This document shows positions 24,495 through 33,522 of a stretch of DNA of 64,000 nucleotides, piece by piece. The position numbers and the translations under genes are program-made. The notes under the pieces were generated by a model that was not told where the DNA came from, did not search any database, and was given only the letters and a program-made list of their open reading frames with translations. Position 1 is the first letter of the stretch. Each line of letters starts with the position of its first letter. This DNA is from Pandoraea pnomenusa (lineage in GTDB: Bacteria > Pseudomonadota > Gammaproteobacteria > Burkholderiales > Burkholderiaceae). The stretch is taken from assembly GCF_000767615.3 (NCBI RefSeq), contig NZ_CP009553.3, positions 310,001 to 374,000 on the forward strand, in the 5' to 3' direction.

Positions 24495-26669
24495 TCAGAA
24501 TCCGAAGTGCCCCTGCACGTAGACCATGCGCGGCGCACCGACCATGATGCCGCCGTTCTGGTCGGTGTTGCGCGTGTAGAAGCGCTTGTCGAACACGTTG
24601 TTCACGCCCACCGTCACGTCGGCATTCTTGTAGAACGGCAGCTTGTACATCGCTTGCAGGTTCCAGGTGCGATAGCCGGGCACCTTGCCGTTCATGCCGT
24701 CGGCGGAGGGCGCCTCGGTGTTCGCCAGATCCGAGTACTGCGAGCTCTGATGCGTGGTCGAGACGTTGAATGTCCATTGGCCGACGGTGTAACGCGCGCC
24801 CAGCGTATCGGTGAAGCGCGAGTAGAACGGCACGTCGAGGCCGGCGGTCGCGCCCGACTTCTGGATGGCGCGCACGTACGTGAAGTTGGCGTAGAGGTTC
24901 AGGCCGCGCAGGGCGCTGTCGCGATCGAACGTGTAGTCGACGGCGGTTTCGACACCGTCGTGGTTCGTCGCGCCGATGTTCTGGAACGTGGCCGGGCTCA
25001 CGCCGGGCACCTGCAGAATCTGGTTGTCGAACTTCATCTTGAACGCTGTCAGTTCGGCCTTCCAGCGCGCGTCCGTCCAGCGCGTGCCGATTTCATACGT
25101 GCGCGCCACTTCCGGCTGCAGCGGGTTCGATGCCGACATCGAATTGAGCTGCGTGTTCTGCACCGGACCGAATGACGTGCTGTAGTCGGCGAAGATCGTC
25201 CATGCGCTGTTGACCAGATACGACAGATTGACCGACGGCAGCGGCTTGTTGTTGTCGGTACGGTAAGTGGCCCCCGAGGTCTTGTCCACCCGCTGCGAGC
25301 GGATCATTTCGTAACGCACACCCGGCGTGAAGCGCCAGTTGCCCCAGGCCATGCGGTCGTCCAGGTAGAAGGCGTTGGCGCTCGTGTAGTTGTAGAACGT
25401 TTGCGTGGCGGTATTGCGCCCGGTCGCGAGGTTCGTGCTCCAGCTGTTGTCGTCGCCGCGTTCGCGAATGAAGCGGTAGCCCACGGTCACGTCGTGCGCG
25501 GTCGGGCCGACGAACAGGCGCTGCGTGAAGCGCGGCTCGACGCCGAACGTCTGGTAATTGCGCGGCTGGTGCATGAGCGTGAGCGACGACGTGGGGCTGG
25601 TCAGCGTACTCTGGCGATAGCTCTCGTTGTAGAACGTGCGGATCTCGAACTCCTGCGTCTCGGAGATCGTGTTCAGATAGCCGAAGTCGAGGCCGGTGCG
25701 GTTGCCGCTCCAGTAGTCGTTCGGCCGCGTGTTCTGGAACGGGTCGGCGTCGTATTGCGCGGCGGTCAGTCCGCCGGGCGTCCTCGACTTGGCGTCGAAG
25801 TACGAAACCTTGCCGTACACCTGCTGGCTCGGCGTGATGTCGTAGCGCCATTTCAACGCCAGATCGTTCACGTGCTCGTCGCTGCCCTTGCGCCAGTCGC
25901 GCCCCGCCATGCCCGAATACAGCAGCGCGAGGCCCAGGCCGTTGTCCATCTGCGTGCCCAGGAATACGCCGTACTGCGTGTTGGCGCCGCCGCCGGAGGT
26001 GTACATGTTCTGACGTACGGTCGCATCGGCGCTCAGCCCCGGCTTGTTGGGGATCGAGCGCGTCTTGAAGTTGATCACGCCGCCCACGTTCTGCGGGCCG
26101 TAGCGCACGGCGCCGCCGCTGCGCACCACGTCGATGCTCTCGATGTTGAAAAGGCTCACCGGCGCGAACGACAGCTGCGGCTGACCGTAAGGGGCGACGG
26201 CGAGCGGAATGCCGTCGAGCAGTACGGTCGAGCGCGGCGAGAAGCGCCCGGTCAGGCCGCGCACGCCAATGTTCAGGGAGATCGCGCTGCCGGCAGTGCT
26301 GGAATTGTCGGTGGACTGCACGCCGGGAATGCGCCGCATCACGTCGCCGATGCTCGCGGCACCCGAGGCCTCGATGTCCTGCTTCTTCACGACCGTGCGC
26401 GCGCCAGGGAACGTCTTGGCGCTGTTGTCCAGTCCGGTGCCGAGCCAGTCGCCCGACACGTTCACCGCGCCGAGTTCGACGTCGGCCTTCGCTTCGGGGG
26501 CGCTGGCCGGGACACCCGCGGCGCTGGCCGGTTGCGCATGCGCCGTGCCGGGCGTACCCACGAGCAGCGCGGCGGCGCCGGCGAGCAACGTGAGGGCGCC
26601 GAGGGCACCGCGGGAAGCATGAGCAGCGTGGGATGCTTGGGAAGCACGGCGACTTGCGGACATCTTCAT
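24495..26669 (-). CDS. TonB-dependent outer-membrane receptor, FecA-like
   Basis: This 724-residue outer-membrane receptor would import an iron chelate using TonB energy. It has a signal peptide (hydrophobic 'GALGALTLLAGAAALLVGTP', cleavage after AHA or AQA), then a plug domain. Plug motifs include 'DVMRRIPGVQSTDNSS', 'NIGVRGLTGRFSPRSTVLLDG' and 'VRYGPQNVGGVINFKTRSIP', which most resemble FecA-type siderophore receptors. A 22-strand barrel region follows, ending in a C-terminal Phe (YVQGHFGF), typical of outer-membrane proteins. No fecI/fecR, siderophore synthesis or ABC transporter genes lie beside it. A Fur-box-like site lies about 130 bases upstream. The ligand cannot be told from sequence. 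Confidence 0.9.
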   Translation of the reverse strand: MKMSASRRASQASHAAHASRGALGALTLLAGAAALLVGTPGTAHAQPASAAGVPASAPEAKADVELGAVNVSGDWLGTGLDNSAKTFPGARTVVKKQDIEASGAASIGDVMRRIPGVQSTDNSSTAGSAISLNIGVRGLTGRFSPRSTVLLDGIPLAVAPYGQPQLSFAPVSLFNIESIDVVRSGGAVRYGPQNVGGVINFKTRSIPNKPGLSADATVRQNMYTSGGGANTQYGVFLGTQMDNGLGLALLYSGMAGRDWRKGSDEHVNDLALKWRYDITPSQQVYGKVSYFDAKSRTPGGLTAAQYDADPFQNTRPNDYWSGNRTGLDFGYLNTISETQEFEIRTFYNESYRQSTLTSPTSSLTLMHQPRNYQTFGVEPRFTQRLFVGPTAHDVTVGYRFIRERGDDNSWSTNLATGRNTATQTFYNYTSANAFYLDDRMAWGNWRFTPGVRYEMIRSQRVDKTSGATYRTDNNKPLPSVNLSYLVNSAWTIFADYSTSFGPVQNTQLNSMSASNPLQPEVARTYEIGTRWTDARWKAELTAFKMKFDNQILQVPGVSPATFQNIGATNHDGVETAVDYTFDRDSALRGLNLYANFTYVRAIQKSGATAGLDVPFYSRFTDTLGARYTVGQWTFNVSTTHQSSQYSDLANTEAPSADGMNGKVPGYRTWNLQAMYKLPFYKNADVTVGVNNVFDKRFYTRNTDQNGGIMVGAPRMVYVQGHFGF

Positions 26670-26800
26670 CGTTGACCTTCGTGACTGCGAGAGTGTGTGG
26701 AGCGCGGCCGCAGGCGCAAGCCATGGGCCACGGCGTCAGATTTTGGGTTCGGGCGGCCTGCGCGGCCTGTAATGCCATGTAATAAAGCGAGGCGAATTAT

Positions 26801-26820
26801 AAATGCAAATCACTCTCATT
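26801..26820 (-). promoter_or_regulatory. Fur-box-like operator of the TonB receptor
   Basis: Read on the minus strand this is AATGAGAGTGATTTGCATTT, close to the 19-bp Fur consensus built of GATAAT-like hexamers and to iron boxes of other betaproteobacteria. It lies about 130 bases upstream of the receptor start, in the expected promoter position. Iron-dependent repression is inferred. Confidence 0.65.
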
Positions 26821-26888
26821 TCTGCCTTGTGTTCTCAACGGATGATTGAGCGTGGCGGCCAAGCGACATGTCGCGGGCCGGATCCGAT

Positions 26889-26928
26889 GGAATGCGACGG
26901 AATGCGACGTAATGCGACGGAATGCCGG
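26889..26928. repeat. Four 10-bp tandem repeats upstream of hpaH
   Basis: Units GGAATGCGAC (26889, 26899), GTAATGCGAC (26909) and GGAATGCCGG (26919) follow head to tail at a period of one DNA turn. They lie between the Fur-box-like site and the hpa operator. Function unknown; phased protein binding is one possibility. Confidence 0.7.
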
Positions 26929-27081
26929 ACGGGCCATCGGTGGGGGAGTGGCGGCGAACAGGCGGCACATCGGCCGAAGGGGGGCGGTCGGGGCGTGCGG
27001 CACCGCGTACGCTCCGGCGGGTCGCCGAGGGCCGCTACGGCGCCAGTTGCCGCCCGCGATGGCGGATTATCCAGTTTTGCT

Positions 27082-27109
27082 AATCAATCGCCCAGAATCG
27101 ATTGATTGT
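27082..27109 (+). promoter_or_regulatory. Candidate LysR operator upstream of hpaH
   Basis: AATCAATCG (27082-27090) and CGATTGATT (27099-27107) form a perfect 9-bp inverted repeat with an 8-base spacer. The overlapping 18 bases 27092-27109 recur exactly, inverted, at 36244-36261 beside the LysR gene. The site lies 87 bases before the hpaH start, a normal place for a LysR-type activator site. Confidence 0.75.
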
Positions 27110-27195
27110 GGATGAAGCGGCGCGGCCGCAAGAATAGAGGCTGACTACGGACAAGACGCGTCGCCCGCGCCGGGCGGCGCCATGGAGACAACGCG

Positions 27196-28005
27196 ATGCC
27201 CAGGCTCGACGCCTCGACTCACCAGGCCCTCGCCCGCGAGCTGCACGAGGCCGAGCGCACCCGCACGCCGGTGATGCAATTTTCCCGTCGCTACCCCGAG
27301 ATGACCATCGCCGACAGCTACGCGATCGCGCAGGCTTGGCTGGCGCTGAAGTTCGCGCAGGGGCGGCGGACGATCGGCCACAAGATCGGGCTGACCTCGC
27401 GCGCCATGCAGGTGGCGGCGCAGATCACCGAACCCGATCACGGCACGCTGCTCGACGACATGCTCGTGGCCGACGGCGCCACGCTCGAGGCGTCGCGCTT
27501 CATCGTGCCGCGTCTCGAAGTGGAGCTGGCGTTCATTCTGGCCAAGCCGCTCAAGGGCCCGGGCGTGACACTCTTCGACGTGCTCGACGCCACCGCGTGG
27601 GTCACGCCCGCGCTGGAGCTGATCGATGGCCGCATCGAGCTGTTCGATCGCGAGACGAAAGCGCCGCGCAAAGTGTTCGACACGATTGCCGACAACGCCG
27701 CGAATGCCGCCGTGATCCTGGGCGGACGCCCGGTGAAGCCGGACGCCATCGACCTGCGATGGGCGGGCGCGCTGCTCTATCGCAACGGCGTGATCGAAGA
27801 GTCGGGGCTGAGCGCGGCGGTGCTCAATCATCCCGGTAACGGCATCGCCTGGCTGGCCAACAAGCTGGGCGCCTTCGACGAAGGCCTGCAGGCCGGCGAG
27901 ATCGTGCTCGCGGGCTCGTTCACGCGACCGGTGGCCTGCGTCGCCGGTGACGTCTTCCATGCCGACTACGGCCCGCTCGGCGCGATCGGCGTGCGCTTCG
28001 TCTGA
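27196..28005 (+). CDS. hpaH: 2-oxo-hept-4-ene-1,7-dioate hydratase
   Basis: HpaH adds water to 2-oxo-hept-4-ene-1,7-dioate in the homoprotocatechuate (4-hydroxyphenylacetate) meta-cleavage pathway. The 269-residue protein shows the hydratase family pattern (MhpD/HpaH group): '[12 protein letters not shown]', '[13 protein letters not shown]', '[14 protein letters not shown]' with the acidic metal ligands, and a C-terminal '[22 protein letters not shown]'-type region. A GGAGA box precedes the ATG by seven bases. It is the first gene of the hpaHIEDG operon, and its product is the substrate of the HpaI aldolase encoded next. Confidence 0.93.
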   Translation: MPRLDASTHQALARELHEAERTRTPVMQFSRRYPEMTIADSYAIAQAWLALKFAQGRRTIGHKIGLTSRAMQVAAQITEPDHGTLLDDMLVADGATLEASRFIVPRLEVELAFILAKPLKGPGVTLFDVLDATAWVTPALELIDGRIELFDRETKAPRKVFDTIADNAANAAVILGGRPVKPDAIDLRWAGALLYRNGVIEESGLSAAVLNHPGNGIAWLANKLGAFDEGLQAGEIVLAGSFTRPVACVAGDVFHADYGPLGAIGVRFV

Positions 28006-28070
28006 GCCTGCGCGTCTGCACCGGCTTGTTCCCCCACGTCTTCCCGTCACCTCTCACGGAGCCCGACGAC

Positions 28071-28853
28071 ATGAAAACGCCTCCGAATCCCTTCAAGCAG
28101 GCCCTCGCCCGCGGCGAGCGCCAGATCGGCCTGTGGATGGGACTCGCCACGCCCTACGCCGCGGAGCTCTGCGCGGGCAGCGGCTTCGACTGGCTGGTGA
28201 TCGACGGCGAACACGCGCCCAACGACCTTCGCACCATGCTCGCGACGTTGCAGGCGATGGCGCCTTACCCTTCGCATCCGGTGGTGCGCCTGCCGCACGG
28301 CGATGCCACGCTCATCAAGCAGGTGCTGGAGATCGGCGCGACGACGCTGCTCGTGCCGATGGTCGAGTCGGCGCAAATGGCGCGCGCCCTCGTGAGCGCC
28401 ACGCGCTATCCGCCGCACGGCGTTCGCGGCGTGGGCAGCGGTCTGGCGCGCTCGTCGCGCTGGAACCGCTATGAGGATTATCTGCACGCGGCGAACGACA
28501 CCACGTGCCTGCTCGTGCAGGTGGAGACGGCCGACGCGCTTGCGCAGGTGGATGCCATCGCCGCGGTGGACGGCGTGGACGGCGTGTTCATCGGCCCGGC
28601 CGATCTTGCCGCGTCGATGGGATATCTCGGTCAGGCCACGCACCCCGAGGTGCGCAAGGCCATCGAGGACGGCGTCTCGCGCATCCGCCGCGCTGGCAAG
28701 GCGGCAGGCATTCTATGCGTCGACGAGACGCTGGCGCGCCATTACCTCGATGCAGGCGTGACCTTCATGGCCGTCGGCATCGACACGACCCTGCTCGCGA
28801 GCGCCAGTCGCGCGCTGGCCATGAAATTCGCCCCCGGCTCGCGCGGCGACTGA
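28071..28853 (+). CDS. hpaI: 4-hydroxy-2-oxoheptanedioate aldolase
   Basis: HpaI is a class II, metal-dependent aldolase that splits 4-hydroxy-2-oxoheptanedioate into pyruvate and succinic semialdehyde, the last step of the pathway. The 260 residues show HpcH/HpaI family motifs: '[20 protein letters not shown]', '[13 protein letters not shown]', 'VVRLPHGD', 'VQVETADAL' with the metal-binding Glu, and '[14 protein letters not shown]'. The ATG at 28071 after an ACGGAG-like box gives the usual N-terminus; an upstream in-frame start at 28026 lacks a better site. It lies 65 bases after hpaH. Confidence 0.94.
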   Translation: MKTPPNPFKQALARGERQIGLWMGLATPYAAELCAGSGFDWLVIDGEHAPNDLRTMLATLQAMAPYPSHPVVRLPHGDATLIKQVLEIGATTLLVPMVESAQMARALVSATRYPPHGVRGVGSGLARSSRWNRYEDYLHAANDTTCLLVQVETADALAQVDAIAAVDGVDGVFIGPADLAASMGYLGQATHPEVRKAIEDGVSRIRRAGKAAGILCVDETLARHYLDAGVTFMAVGIDTTLLASASRALAMKFAPGSRGD

Positions 28854-28923
28854 GCGTATCGCCATTGTCCTTCGGGCGCGCGACCGCGGTGCGCGCCTCG
28901 CCCCCTTCCCAACGAGAGATGGC

Positions 28924-30399
28924 ATGAGTGCTTCCCGTATTGACGTCGCCGGCGTATCCGTGTCGCCGGACCACTATATCGATGGCCGCCGCGTGGCGTC
29001 CGACGACACGTTCGCCTGCGTTTCCCCGATCGACCAGCGCCATCTCGGCGACATCTCGAGCGGCGCTCAGGCGCATGTCGATGCGGCGGTGACGTCGGCC
29101 TCGCTGGCGTTTCCCGCATGGGCGGCGCTCGGGGCCGAGGGACGACTGCCGTTCCTTCGGCGCTTTGCCGAGGCGATCGGTCGCCGCGCCGACGCGTTCG
29201 CCACGCTCGAGAGCCATGATGCCGGCGTGTTGCGCTCGCGCATGGCGCATGGCGTCGTGCCGCGCGCCATGCAGAACATTGCGTGGTTCGCCGAGCATGC
29301 GCTGTCGTTGCAGGACCGGACGATCGACACGCCGCAGGCCCGCCATTGGGTGCGCCACGATCCGGCGGGTGTCGTTGCCGTGATCACGCCGTGGAATTCG
29401 CCGCTGCTGCTCGCGACGTGGAAGATCGGTCCGGCCCTGGCGGCAGGCAACACCGTCGTGCTGAAGGCGCCCGAATGGGCGCCGCTCACGTCGTCGCTGC
29501 TTGCCGACTGTGCGCAGGAGGCGGGATTGCCCCCGGGCGTGTTCAACCTGTTGCAGGGCGCGGGCGCGCTGACTGGCGCGGCGCTCGTGAGCGATGCCCG
29601 GCTGGCGCGCATCTCCTTCACGGGCTCGGTCGCCACCGCGAAATGGATCGCGAAGACGGCGGCGGAGAATCTCGTGCCGTGCAGCCTGGAACTTGGCGGA
29701 AAGTCGGCGTTCATCGTGCTGGCGGACGCCGATCTCGATGCGGCGGCCGCGACGGCCGCACTGATGTATCGCAATGCCGGACAGGTGTGCCTGGCCGGCA
29801 CGCGGCTGCTGGTTCACGCCGACATCGCGCCGGCCTTCATCGAGAAATTGCGCCAGATCGTCGAGCGTCTGGTGGTGGGCGATCCGCGCGACGCCACGAC
29901 CGAAGTCGGGCCAATCATCCACATGCGGCAACTGGAGCGCGTGCAGGGCTTCGTCGAACGGGCCGTCGCGGGCGGCGCGCGGGTACTGTGGGGCGGCGCG
30001 CGGCACCCCTACGGCGAACAGTACTTCGCACCGACGCTGCTCACCGATCTGCATCAGCAGGACGAGATCGTGCAGCAGGAAGTGTTCGGGCCCGTGCTCA
30101 CCCTGCAGACCTTCGCCAGCGACGATGAGGTGGTCGACATGGCCAACGGCACCGATTACGGCCTGGGCGGCGTGTGCTACGGCGAAGAGGCACACGCCAT
30201 GGCGATCGCGCAACGCGTGCGCACGGGCTTCATCTGGATCAACAGCTTCGGCATTCGCGATCTGGCCGCGCCGTTCGGCGGCATCAAGCGTTCGGGCATC
30301 GGCCGCGAAGGGGGGGACTGGAGCTTCGAATTCTTCTGCGACGTGAAGGACGTCGTAGTGCCCAGGCAACCGTTCAAGGCGAGCTTCAGCCATCGCTGA
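28924..30399 (+). CDS. hpaE: 5-carboxymethyl-2-hydroxymuconate semialdehyde dehydrogenase
   Basis: HpaE oxidises the ring-cleavage semialdehyde to 5-carboxymethyl-2-hydroxymuconate with NAD. The 491-residue protein is a complete aldehyde dehydrogenase: 'ITPWNSP' with Asn158, the cofactor Lys181 in 'VVLKAPEW', 'FTGSVATAKWI', the general base Glu256 in 'LELGGKSAF', and the nucleophile Cys289 in 'NAGQVCLAGTR'. The C-terminal 'PFGGIKRSGIGREGG' is intact. Family assignment is certain; the substrate is inferred from the flanking hpa genes. Confidence 0.93.
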   Translation: MSASRIDVAGVSVSPDHYIDGRRVASDDTFACVSPIDQRHLGDISSGAQAHVDAAVTSASLAFPAWAALGAEGRLPFLRRFAEAIGRRADAFATLESHDAGVLRSRMAHGVVPRAMQNIAWFAEHALSLQDRTIDTPQARHWVRHDPAGVVAVITPWNSPLLLATWKIGPALAAGNTVVLKAPEWAPLTSSLLADCAQEAGLPPGVFNLLQGAGALTGAALVSDARLARISFTGSVATAKWIAKTAAENLVPCSLELGGKSAFIVLADADLDAAAATAALMYRNAGQVCLAGTRLLVHADIAPAFIEKLRQIVERLVVGDPRDATTEVGPIIHMRQLERVQGFVERAVAGGARVLWGGARHPYGEQYFAPTLLTDLHQQDEIVQQEVFGPVLTLQTFASDDEVVDMANGTDYGLGGVCYGEEAHAMAIAQRVRTGFIWINSFGIRDLAAPFGGIKRSGIGREGGDWSFEFFCDVKDVVVPRQPFKASFSHR

Positions 30400-30440
30400 G
30401 CGCCGCACACGACAAGACAACGAGACGAGAGGAGAGCAGC

Positions 30441-31304
30441 ATGGGACAGATCGTCGGCGCGGCGCTGGTGTCGCACCACCCCGGCCTGATGCAGTGTGAG
30501 GAATTCCGCGTGTTGCAGGGCGCGGGGGCGGATTCGGACCTGATTGCCGGGTACGCGCGTGTGCGCGAGCGTATCGTGGCGGCGCGCCCGGACGTCATCG
30601 TGATCTTCGATTCGCACTGGTTCACCACGGGCTATCACCTGATCGACGGCGGCGCGCATTACGCCGGCATGTACATCTCCGACGAGATGCCGTGGTACCT
30701 GCATGGCGTGCCTTACGACTATCGCGGCCATCCGGAGCTGGCGCTGACCGTGGAGGCCGTCGCCCGCGAGCGCGGGGTGCGTGCGCGCGCGGTGCAGCAC
30801 CCGGACCTGCCGCGCCATTACCCGACGATCAACGTGATCAGGCAGATGCGTCTGGACGCCTGGCCGATCGTCACCGTGAGTTCGTGCCAGAACTGCGAGA
30901 CGCAGCACTTCCTGCAATCGGGCGAGGTGATCGGCGAAGCCATTCGCCGCAGCCCGCTGCGGGTGGTGATGCTTGCCTCGGGCGCGCTGAGCCACAGGTT
31001 CAACGGCATCGACTGGAAACCGAATCATCCGCGCATTTTTCACGAAAGCAACGTGTCGCGTCCGGAGAACATCGAGAGCGACAAGCGCGCAATCGCCGCA
31101 ATGCGCGAGGGACGCCATGACCGGATTCTCGCCGATTGGGACGAGGACTACCGCAAGCGCCCGTGGGAGGCGCACGGCGCGCACTATCTCCAGATGGTCG
31201 GGGCGCTGGGCGGGGAGGCCTGCCGCAGCGCCGGTACGGTGCTCTCCGACTACGAGAACGCGCGCGGCACGGGCAACGTGCACATCTGGTTCGACACCAT
31301 CTGA
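30441..31304 (+). CDS. hpaD: 3,4-dihydroxyphenylacetate 2,3-dioxygenase (class III extradiol)
   Basis: HpaD opens the ring of homoprotocatechuate between C2 and C3. The 287-residue protein belongs to the LigB-type class III extradiol dioxygenases: the N-terminal 'GAALVSHHPGLM' and 'IVIFDSHWFTTGYH' carry likely iron-ligand and catalytic His residues, and 'MLASGALSHRFNG' lies in the C-terminal half. The ATG at 30441 follows a GAGGAGAG box. It lies 41 bases after hpaE and 11 before hpaG, so it is co-transcribed. Another catecholic substrate is possible, but the set of neighbours favours homoprotocatechuate. Confidence 0.92.
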   Translation: MGQIVGAALVSHHPGLMQCEEFRVLQGAGADSDLIAGYARVRERIVAARPDVIVIFDSHWFTTGYHLIDGGAHYAGMYISDEMPWYLHGVPYDYRGHPELALTVEAVARERGVRARAVQHPDLPRHYPTINVIRQMRLDAWPIVTVSSCQNCETQHFLQSGEVIGEAIRRSPLRVVMLASGALSHRFNGIDWKPNHPRIFHESNVSRPENIESDKRAIAAMREGRHDRILADWDEDYRKRPWEAHGAHYLQMVGALGGEACRSAGTVLSDYENARGTGNVHIWFDTI

Positions 31305-31315
31305 CGAGGCCATCC

Positions 31316-32266
31316 ATGGATTTCGAATTTCCGTTGCGTGAGTTACCTGCCGTGATGCGGGGGCCGCGCGTCGAGCGCCGACGCGTGCTGCTGGGCGGGA
31401 GCGCCTTCTGGGGCACCCTGATCGAGGACGGCGCGCAGCACGGACTTCTGCGGCTCGACGACGGGCGCATCGTCGACCCGCAGACGGTCGCGCACCTGCC
31501 GCCGGTGGACCCCTCGAAAATCATCGCCGTGCATATCTCCTATCGCTCGCGTAGCATGGAGACGCGCAACAAGCCCAGGCCGACCGACACCCCGACGTAT
31601 TTCACCAAGCCGCCGACTTCGCTCAACGGGCACGGCGGGCAGATTCTCAAACCGGCGGACTGTCGCTATCTGAATTACGAAGGCGAGTACGCCGTGGTGA
31701 TCGGGCGCACGTGCCGCAATGTGTTGCCCGACGAGGCATGGGACTACATCGAGGGATTCTGTCCGGCGCTCGACATGGGGCTGCAAGACTTCCGCGACAC
31801 GGACCAGGGCTCGATGCTGCGGGTCAAGGGCGCGGATACGCTGCTGCCCATCGGACCGGGCATCGTGCGTGGCGTGAACCTGTTCGAGCAGACGTTGCGC
31901 ACCTATCGCAACGGTCGGGTGGTGCAGGAGGCGCACATCGGCGACGAGACGATCTGGGGGCCGCATTACGTGATCGCGGACATTGCGCGGCACATCACGC
32001 TGGTGCCCGGCGACGTGATCCTGATGGGCACGCCGTGCCACTCGCGCTCGGTGGATGCGGGCGACCTCGTGGAATGCGAGATCACCGGACTGGGACGCCT
32101 CTCGGGGGCCGTGGTCCGGATCGAGGCGCCGCGCGCGGCGGCGCTGGGAGTGGGGCACGCGCCGGGCGACAGCCCCGAAGTGCGCCGCGTGGCGCTGGGA
32201 TTCGACGAGCGGGTGCCGGAGCGGTTCAAGGAAAACTACCGGCTTGCCGCGAGGCAGCCGGGGTGA
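31316..32266 (+). CDS. hpaG: Fumarylacetoacetate hydrolase family protein, HpaG-like
   Basis: The 316-residue protein has a single FAH domain: 'IIAVHISYRSRSMETRNKP', 'DTPTYFTKPPTSLNGHGG', 'LNYEGEYAVVIGRTCRNV' with the metal-binding Glu pair, 'GFCPALDMGLQDFRDTDQGS' and 'GDVILMGTPCHS'. In the 4-hydroxyphenylacetate pathway HpaG decarboxylates and isomerises the product of HpaF. E. coli HpaG is a duplicated two-domain protein of about 430 residues, so this single-domain form may do one step or act as an oligomer. The ATG is 11 bases from the hpaD stop. Confidence 0.88.
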   Translation: MDFEFPLRELPAVMRGPRVERRRVLLGGSAFWGTLIEDGAQHGLLRLDDGRIVDPQTVAHLPPVDPSKIIAVHISYRSRSMETRNKPRPTDTPTYFTKPPTSLNGHGGQILKPADCRYLNYEGEYAVVIGRTCRNVLPDEAWDYIEGFCPALDMGLQDFRDTDQGSMLRVKGADTLLPIGPGIVRGVNLFEQTLRTYRNGRVVQEAHIGDETIWGPHYVIADIARHITLVPGDVILMGTPCHSRSVDAGDLVECEITGLGRLSGAVVRIEAPRAAALGVGHAPGDSPEVRRVALGFDERVPERFKENYRLAARQPG

Positions 32267-32329
32267 GGCGAGCGGCGCGAACGGAATGCGCGGCGCCACG
32301 GGAATGCATCAAAAGACAGGAGTGAACGG

Positions 32330-33319
32330 ATGAAGGTGACGATCATTGGCGCGGGCGCCATTGGCGGCTTGCTCGGCACGAAGCTCGCCGCCGCGGGCGA
32401 GGCGCAGGTCAGCGCGCTGGCGCGCGGCGCGACACTGGCGGCGCTGCGCGAGCGCGGCTGGCGGGTGAAACAGGGCGACGCGCTGACCGCCGCGCCGGTG
32501 GCAGCCGCGCACGCGCTCGACGATGCCGCGAAGCTCGGCGTGCAGGATCTGGTGATCATCGCGGTCAAGGGGCCCGCGCTCGCGCAGGTCGCCGCGTCGA
32601 TGGCGCCGCTCATCGGAACGCAGACCATGGTGCTGCCGGCGATGAATGGCGTGCCGTGGTGGTTCTGCCACGGGGTGGCGCCGTTCGGCGACGCACCCCT
32701 TGCCAGCGTGGATCCGGACGGGGCGATCGGTGCTGCCATTCCGATGGCGAGCGTGATCGGCTGCGTGGTGCACGCGAGCGCGGCAACGCCCGAGCCGGGG
32801 CTGGTCGATCACAGGATGGGGCGCGGGCTCATCGTCGGCGAGCCGGGTGGCGGCACCAGCGAGCGTGTGCAGCGCCTGGCCGGCGTGCTCGCGCGCGCAG
32901 GTTTCGAAGTGAAAGCCTCGGAGAACGTGCGGCTCGATATCTGGTACAAGCTTTGGGGCAACCTCACGATGAACCCCGTGTCTGCCATCACCGGCGCCAC
33001 GATCGACCGGCTGCTGGACGACCCGCTCGTGCGCGCATTCTGCTCGTCGGCCATGCGCGAGGCGGCGGCGATCGGCGCGAAGATCGGCTGCGTCATCGAC
33101 CAATCGCCGGAAGATCGTCACGAAGTGACGGCCAAACTCGGCGCATTCAAGACGTCGATGCTGCAGGACGTGGAAGCGCATCGTCCCATCGAACTCGACG
33201 CCCTGGTGAGCGTGGTGCGCGAAATCGGCGAGCGTGTGAACGTGGCGACACCGAACATCGATGCGCTGCTCGGTCTCACGCGCCTGTTCGGGCGCGTGCA
33301 CGGGTTGTACCCGCAGTGA
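32330..33319 (+). CDS. 2-dehydropantoate 2-reductase (PanE/ApbA) family protein
   Basis: This 329-residue NAD(P)H-dependent reductase begins with the Rossmann motif 'MKVTIIGAGAIGGLLGTKLA'. It carries the PanE/ApbA core ('DLVIIAVKGPALAQV', 'PAMNGVPWWF', 'KLWGNLTMNPVSAITGAT') and a C-terminal catalytic domain with 'RHEVTAKLGAFKTSMLQDVE'. Ketopantoate reduction serves pantothenate synthesis, but the gene is last in a catabolic operon. A 2-oxo acid of the pathway or a related acid may therefore be its substrate (inference). It follows hpaG by 63 bases with an AGGAGTG box and ends before a strong terminator. Confidence 0.85.
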   Translation: MKVTIIGAGAIGGLLGTKLAAAGEAQVSALARGATLAALRERGWRVKQGDALTAAPVAAAHALDDAAKLGVQDLVIIAVKGPALAQVAASMAPLIGTQTMVLPAMNGVPWWFCHGVAPFGDAPLASVDPDGAIGAAIPMASVIGCVVHASAATPEPGLVDHRMGRGLIVGEPGGGTSERVQRLAGVLARAGFEVKASENVRLDIWYKLWGNLTMNPVSAITGATIDRLLDDPLVRAFCSSAMREAAAIGAKIGCVIDQSPEDRHEVTAKLGAFKTSMLQDVEAHRPIELDALVSVVREIGERVNVATPNIDALLGLTRLFGRVHGLYPQ

Positions 33320-33358
33320 GCGTTTCGCCGGATCGCACCGCATCCGGCGCATCGAAAA

Positions 33359-33390
33359 CAAGGGGCGCCTCGGCGCCCCTTGTGCTTTTT
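33359..33390 (+). terminator. Terminator of the hpa operon
   Basis: CAAGGGGCGCC (33359-33369) pairs perfectly with GGCGCCCCTTG (33372-33382), then TGCTTTTT. It closes hpaHIEDG-panE before the convergent transporter gene. Confidence 0.9.
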
Positions 33391-33470
33391 CGACACGGAC
33401 TGCGATCGATCGGCCTGGACATCCCATGACCCGACGAACCACTGGCCTGACGGTTCTGCCGCTGCCGGCA

Positions 33471-33510
33471 CATCGCTGCATTTCGCGGCATATCGCGGCA
33501 TATCGCGGCA
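33471..33510. repeat. Four 10-bp tandem repeats downstream of the hpa operon
   Basis: Units CATCGCTGCA, TTTCGCGGCA, TATCGCGGCA and TATCGCGGCA run head to tail at 33471-33510. They lie between the hpa terminator and the stop codon of the convergent MFS gene. Same period and copy number as the array at 26889, but another sequence. Function unknown. Confidence 0.7.
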
Positions 33511-33522
33511 TCGCCCGACGCC

